A stretch of DNA of 64,000 nt. It comes from Pedobacter boryungensis (GTDB lineage: Bacteria; Bacteroidota; Bacteroidia; Sphingobacteriales; Sphingobacteriaceae). How positions within the stretch are numbered: the first letter of the stretch is position 1; every line of letters starts with the position of its first letter. Positions 60,105-64,000 of this stretch are shown one piece after another. The notes under the pieces were generated by a model. The model saw only the letters and a program-made list of their open reading frames with translations. It did no database searches and was not told the origin of the DNA. The stretch lies in NCBI RefSeq assembly GCF_013204825.1, contig NZ_JABMKV010000003.1, positions 124,001-188,000 on the forward strand. Reading direction: 5' to 3'. The translations under genes were made by a program, and so were the position numbers.

Positions 60105-60274
60105 GGTGTTGTACTGTTGAAACGTTACTAAAGTAAAAACGTTATATATTTACCTAAAAATCTCATAATTGAGTGCATAAATATTTCCTAAACATTTTGA
60201 CAGTCAACTATTAAGCCCTTTTATAAGGGAGTGCAAAGGTAAGCTAAATTATTGGAAATTTAAGGGTAAATTGG

Positions 60275-61165
60275 TTAATTGTCGTACCCAAAGCTCTTTA
60301 AGTAATTTTTCTTACTTCTCCAATCTGGTAAAACTTTAACAAAAGTTTCTAAAAACACTTTGCTATCTAAAAATTTCTCGATGTCTTTTCTAGCTTCCAT
60401 TCCAACTTTTTTAAGCATAGCGCCACCTGTACCAATCAGTATGTTTTTTTGAGAATCTCTTTCTACAATAACTTCCGCTGTAATACGGATCATTGGCCCA
60501 CCTTTACTCTGCTCTTCTTTAAAAGCCGTAACAACTACTTCAGTACTATAAGGAATTTCTTTTTTGTAGTTAGTAAAGATTTTTTCACGAATGATTTCCG
60601 AAACAAAGAAACGCTGACTACGATCGGTTAATTCTTCTTTATCGTAATAAGCTGGGTGTTCTGGAATATGATCTAAAATCATTGGCAAAATACCCTCTAA
60701 ATTATATTGATGCAAAGCAGAAATTGCGAAGATATGCTTAGGGTTAAGTTTTTCTTGCCAATAAGCAAACTTCTCATCCACTTGTTCTTGAGTAGCATTA
60801 TCAATTTTATTTAAAAGCACAACGAGAGGTATATCTGTATTTGTAATCTTTTCTAAAACATCATTTTCATCATGTTTTTCATGAATATCAGTAACGAAAA
60901 GAATTAAATCAGCATCACTTAATGCTCCATTTACTGCACTCATCATTGAATCTTGCAATCCGTAAAGTGGTTTTATGATACCAGGTGTATCTGAAAATAC
61001 AATTTGAAACTCATCTTCGTTCACAATTCCTAAAATACGGTGACGTGTAGTTTGCGCTTTAGGAGTAATGATAGAAAGCTTTTCTCCTACTAATGCATTC
61101 ATGAGAGTGGATTTACCAACATTAGGCTTACCAATTATACTTACAAAACCTGCTTTATGCGACAT
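60275..61165 (-). CDS. era: GTPase Era, 16S rRNA maturation
   Basis: 296 residues. GTPase domain with [16 protein letters not shown] (G1) at about 11-26, switch II DTPGIIKPLYG at about 57 and NKID at about 120; a C-terminal KH domain (QRFFVSEIIREKIFTNYKKE; RITAEVIVERDSQKNILIGT, GGAMLKKVGMEARKDIEKFL) at about 200-285. Era binds the 3' end of 16S rRNA and controls 30S assembly. Its promoter overlaps that of the divergent tRNA operon (61188-61227). Confidence 0.98.
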   Translation of the reverse strand: MSHKAGFVSIIGKPNVGKSTLMNALVGEKLSIITPKAQTTRHRILGIVNEDEFQIVFSDTPGIIKPLYGLQDSMMSAVNGALSDADLILFVTDIHEKHDENDVLEKITNTDIPLVVLLNKIDNATQEQVDEKFAYWQEKLNPKHIFAISALHQYNLEGILPMILDHIPEHPAYYDKEELTDRSQRFFVSEIIREKIFTNYKKEIPYSTEVVVTAFKEEQSKGGPMIRITAEVIVERDSQKNILIGTGGAMLKKVGMEARKDIEKFLDSKVFLETFVKVLPDWRSKKNYLKSFGYDN

Positions 61166-61187
61166 AAAAAATATTTTTTAAAATAAA

Positions 61188-61227
61188 TTTGTAATGCAAA
61201 GAAACGAATTATATCTTTGCATTCCAA
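61188..61227. promoter_or_regulatory. Overlapping divergent promoters of era (-) and the tRNA operon (+)
   Basis: Plus strand: TTTG at 61188-61191, a 20-nt spacer and TATCTTTG at 61212-61219 (both consensus). Minus strand: TTG at 61227-61225, a 20-nt spacer and TTTCTTTG at 61204-61197 (one mismatch). The same 40 bp serves both directions and contains an inverted repeat AATGCAAAG (61193-61201) / CTTTGCATT (61215-61223), so only one polymerase can use it at a time. Confidence 0.75.
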
Positions 61228-61274
61228 TTCGGGAGAAGAGTTAAGGATTTAACAAAACCTCAAATTGTATAGCG

Positions 61275-61350
<76 letters not shown>

Positions 61351-61380
61351 AAGAAGTTGAAATGACACTTCTTATTAAAT

Positions 61381-61452
61381 GGCCCGTTCGTCTAGGGGTG
61401 AGGACGCCAGATTTTCATTCTGGAAACAGGGGTTCGATTCCCCTACGGGCTA
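61381..61452 (+). tRNA. tRNA-Glu (UUC)
   Basis: 72 nt, no encoded CCA (ACT follows). Acceptor GGCCCGT / ACGGGCT (a G-T closing pair), anticodon stem CCAGA / TCTGG around TTTTCAT, anticodon TTC. It lies 30 nt after tRNA-fMet and in the same transcript, which ends at a strong terminator. Confidence 0.97.
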
Positions 61453-61454
61453 CT

Positions 61455-61487
61455 AAAGCCGCTTACGAAAGTAGAGCGGCTTTTTTT
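61455..61487 (+). terminator. Terminator of the tRNA operon
   Basis: AAAGCCGCTTAC / GTAGAGCGGCTTT stem (one bulged G) around a GAAA tetraloop, followed by a T run. Confidence 0.93.
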
Positions 61488-62068
61488 ATGCTTAAGTTTT
61501 TCCCGTGCTCACCTTAAACAAAAGCATACATACGCTTGATAAATTATATTATATTTCGCTAAGAGATATTAAAACAGCACAAACGTTTGCGCTAATAAAC
61601 TATTGGCGCCATAAATCACTTCGTAATTAGCATAGTTCAGCTCTTAACAATAATGATATAGAAGACATTATAAAAAACAAACGTTAAGAGAAGACCAAAG
61701 ACCTCAATAAATTTAAAATGTTTCTTAAAAAACATCGTGGTATTATTTAACAATTACTCCACACTAATGATGAGCAAAAATAAAAATGTTAACTCCAATT
61801 TCACAGCGAGTTAACACTCATAACAACCTCCACATTTCTTAAAAAGTCATTATTCCCTGCTAAAGTCAAACGGTTGCGTTGAGATAAGCCGTACTTAATA
61901 TTTCTGTAAAGCTAAATTTGGTTATTGCAATAAGTTAAAAATAAGTCAATCTAAAAGTTTTTTTATAACAAAAATTATTGCCTATGTAAAAATAGTACTG
62001 AAAACCTATTAACCAAACTTTGTCTCTGACAAACAACTAACCAAATTCTCTAAACTAAACAAACACTA
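61488..62068. other. Gene-free region upstream of the second SusC gene
   Basis: About 580 bp, A/T-rich. No convincing ORF; a 41-codon frame from GTG 61505 stops inside it. A palindrome TGTTAACTC…GAGTTAACA lies at 61787-61816. A near-consensus AAACTTTG at about 62016 is the only promoter-like word near the SusC start. Confidence 0.7.
61787..61816. repeat. Inverted repeat TGTTAACTC-N12-GAGTTAACA
   Basis: 9-bp perfect arms with a 12-nt spacer in the gap between the tRNA operon and the second SusC gene. Not followed by a T run, so an operator is more likely than a terminator. Confidence 0.6.
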
Positions 62069-64000
62069 ATGAAATTAAAACTTTCCAAAATAGTTTTATT
62101 TGCATGGGTATTTTTAATTACATCATTATTATCTATACCTAATGCATTTTCGCAAAATAAAATAACGGGAACAGTCCGCGACAAGGCAGGTGAAATTCCC
62201 GGGGTGACAATCTTTTTAAAAAGCAATCCTAAAATTGCCGTAAATACTGATAAAGACGGTAAATTTCAAATTTCTGCACCAACAGATGAGGTACTAGTAT
62301 TTAAAATGATTGGCTTCAAAACCAAAGAAGTTCCGGCATCTACCTCTCCCATGAACATTATATTGGTTGAATCTGAAAGTAATCTAAGTGAGATCATTGT
62401 TACGGGATACATTAATATCGATCGTAAGAAAACCACTGGTGCTTTGGCAAGTATTTCTGGTAAAGAGATAGAAAATCTTCCCGCAGCAAGTGTTGATGTA
62501 CTTTTGCAAGGTAAACTACCTGGCGTAAACGTTCAAAACTTTACTGGCCAACCTGGTGTAAAAACATCTCTTATTGTGCGTGGTAACACAAAAATATCAA
62601 ATCCATCTACTGGTTTTAATGCTGATGATTTAAATAGTAATCCTCTTTATGTAATGGATGGAATACCGGTTTCTGAAGACGAGGTAAGTAATTTCGATGC
62701 AACGGGAACTAACTTTTTAGCGAGTTTAAATCCTAATGACATCGAATCAATAGATGTTTTAAAAGATGCTGCCTCTGCAGCCTTATATGGATCAAGAGGT
62801 GCAAATGGTGTAATTCTAATCAAAACCAAAAGAGGTAAAATTGGCGCACCAAGATTTAGTGTAAACTCCTATTATGGATATGTTACTAAACCAGAAAAGG
62901 TTTCTACTTTAATTGGCGCTGCTGAACGTAGGCAAAAAATGGATTTGATTTATCTATATGGTAAAGGAAATCAACTCAAAAATAATGTACCGCAGATGCT
63001 TACTGATAGTTTAAACCCTGCATTTAACAACCATACAGATTATCAAGATTTGTTTTACCAACCGGGCGCTGTACAAAACTATGATGTTTCGGCAAGCGGA
63101 GGAACAGAAGTGATCAATTATAGAATATCTACTGGCTTGTACAATGAAAAAGGAGTTGTAATTAACACTGGTTATAAAAGATATTCATTCACTAGTAATA
63201 TCGGCATCAATTTCAGTAAAAAGCTAGAATTGGTAACAAGCTTAAGAGCATCAACCTCAAAAAGACTAGATGGTAAGAATAGTGGCTCAAGAACTTTTAG
63301 GGATGTTTTCTCAATCAACCCTGTAGATATGCCTTCTTCGCTACTAGGAATGTCTGATATTGATATTGAAAGCAATGTTAACCCATATGAATACGTTCGA
63401 AACGACAGGATTAACACCAATATTAGTGGAAGTGCAGAGTTACGTTATACTTTTTTAAATGATTTTAGAATAAGCACCAGAGGCTCGATTAATTATGAAA
63501 CCAACAAAATCGATTTCTCTTCTCCTTCTATTATCAATTCAGATGGTTTAGCATACGGATTATCCAATTACAATCAAAATCGTAAACAAATCATTACCAA
63601 TACCTTACAATGGTTCAAAACACTTAATTCTAAACATAACATAACAGCCAACGTAAGTCAAGAATATGAAAGCAGACGTAACGAAGGCTTATTTTTAGAA
63701 GGAAATGGTATACCAAATGATAATATTAAAGTTGTAGAGGCAGCAACTACGCTATATGGTAGTTCGGATTTATCAACTTATGCGAAATTATCATTCATAG
63801 GAGCAGCACATTATGATTATAACAACAAATATCTATTAGATGCAAGTTGGAGAGCTGATGCCTCTTCTAGGTTTGGAAAAAACAATAAATGGGGTTATTT
63901 CCCAGCAGTTTCTGCCGGCTGGTTATTATCTGAAGAAAACTTTATCAAAAATTTAGGCTGGGTAAATGAGCTAAAACTAAGAGGAAGTTGGGGTATTACC
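62069..64000 (+). CDS. SusC/RagA-family TonB-linked outer-membrane protein, 5' part (runs off the window)
   Basis: 644 codons from ATG 62069, open to the last base, so the 3' end lies beyond the window. Signal peptide MKLKLSKIVLFAWVFLITSL (to about residue 31, AFS-Q); carboxypeptidase-regulatory domain at about 32-110 (KITGTVRDKAGEIPGVTIFL); plug with LSEIIVTGYINIDRKKTTGA, LPGVNVQNFTGQPGVKTSLI, NPLYVMDGIPVSEDEVSNFD and SIDVLKDAASAALYGSRGAN; then the start of the barrel. A second SusC system, unlike the first at 53591-56638 in sequence; its SusD partner, if any, would be beyond the window edge. The tRNA terminator isolates it from upstream transcription. Confidence 0.96.
   Translation, partial: MKLKLSKIVLFAWVFLITSLLSIPNAFSQNKITGTVRDKAGEIPGVTIFLKSNPKIAVNTDKDGKFQISAPTDEVLVFKMIGFKTKEVPASTSPMNIILVESESNLSEIIVTGYINIDRKKTTGALASISGKEIENLPAASVDVLLQGKLPGVNVQNFTGQPGVKTSLIVRGNTKISNPSTGFNADDLNSNPLYVMDGIPVSEDEVSNFDATGTNFLASLNPNDIESIDVLKDAASAALYGSRGANGVILIKTKRGKIGAPRFSVNSYYGYVTKPEKVSTLIGAAERRQKMDLIYLYGKGNQLKNNVPQMLTDSLNPAFNNHTDYQDLFYQPGAVQNYDVSASGGTEVINYRISTGLYNEKGVVINTGYKRYSFTSNIGINFSKKLELVTSLRASTSKRLDGKNSGSRTFRDVFSINPVDMPSSLLGMSDIDIESNVNPYEYVRNDRINTNISGSAELRYTFLNDFRISTRGSINYETNKIDFSSPSIINSDGLAYGLSNYNQNRKQIITNTLQWFKTLNSKHNITANVSQEYESRRNEGLFLEGNGIPNDNIKVVEAATTLYGSSDLSTYAKLSFIGAAHYDYNNKYLLDASWRADASSRFGKNNKWGYFPAVSAGWLLSEENFIKNLGWVNELKLRGSWGIT

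Noticed and set aside
61505..61630. Short frame (about 41 codons) starting at GTG after the tRNA terminator
   Set aside because: No Shine-Dalgarno, no promoter and no recognised family; the composition fits chance in AT-rich DNA.

Overview
The window comes from a low-GC Bacteroidota chromosome, most likely a Pedobacter-like member of the Sphingobacteriaceae. This is inferred from SusC/SusD proteins, plug-domain and OMP_b-brl-type TonB receptors, DUF1501/DUF1800 partners, a PadR-PspC pair, promoters of the TTG-N19-21-TAnnTTTG type, weak Shine-Dalgarno signals and many GTCATTGCGAGG-type intergenic palindromes. No species can be assigned from sequence alone. I see no phage, insertion sequence, CRISPR array or toxin-antitoxin module; this is mostly core chromosome with accessory surface and transport genes.

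Layout. 1-526: end of a MoxR ATPase. 528-9486: a minus-strand block with a GDPD-like protein (active site looks eroded), a secreted double SnoaL-like protein, an M28 lipoprotein, cysS, then the compact operon mutL-rhomboid-rhomboid-EEP nuclease. 9745-13180: an amidohydrolase lipoprotein overlapping a serine hydrolase that keeps a GH3 C-domain relic. 13261-18707: a 2OG-Fe(II) oxygenase, msrA, a nitroreductase and a barrel-less plug-domain protein. 18771-25389: a TonB receptor with a small lipoprotein, a PadR-PspC operon, an orphan ORF and a putative diadenylate cyclase-like (DAC) protein. 25641-36158: pirin, a degenerate receiver, a small outer-membrane protein, an M61 peptidase, a complete RND efflux operon (adaptor, pump, TolC) and a GlcNAc-kinase-like protein. 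36159-41261: a repeat-rich zone of REP-like palindromes with GH10-like and M28 secreted enzymes, ending in a striking 21-bp periodic array (nine units at exact 21-bp spacing). 41262-48412: DUF1501/DUF1800 pair, a three-gene secreted cluster with a proline-rich protein, and a GH30 glycosidase. 48634-51646: TetR-HMA-like-MFS efflux operon, a small GNAT and a membrane protein. 51702-58745: a SusCD pair, a GNAT and an AraC regulator. 58803-61452: der, era and a tRNA-fMet/tRNA-Glu operon. 62069 to the end: a second SusC-like receptor cut by the window edge.

How the genes work together. The recurring theme is the cell envelope: nutrient import (two SusC systems, a separate TonB receptor), drug efflux (RND and MFS, each with its own control logic), secreted hydrolases for peptides and glycans, and surface proteins of unknown role. 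Housekeeping genes (cysS, mutL, der, era, two tRNAs) are interspersed. No classical new defence or mobile system is visible. The most unusual items are the 21-bp array at 40635-40819, the divergent near-palindromic era/tRNA promoter, a set of promoters whose -7 box sits exactly 4 nt from the start codon (predicting leaderless mRNAs), the DAC-like protein with altered motifs, and the compound REP tandem duplication at 36354-36745.
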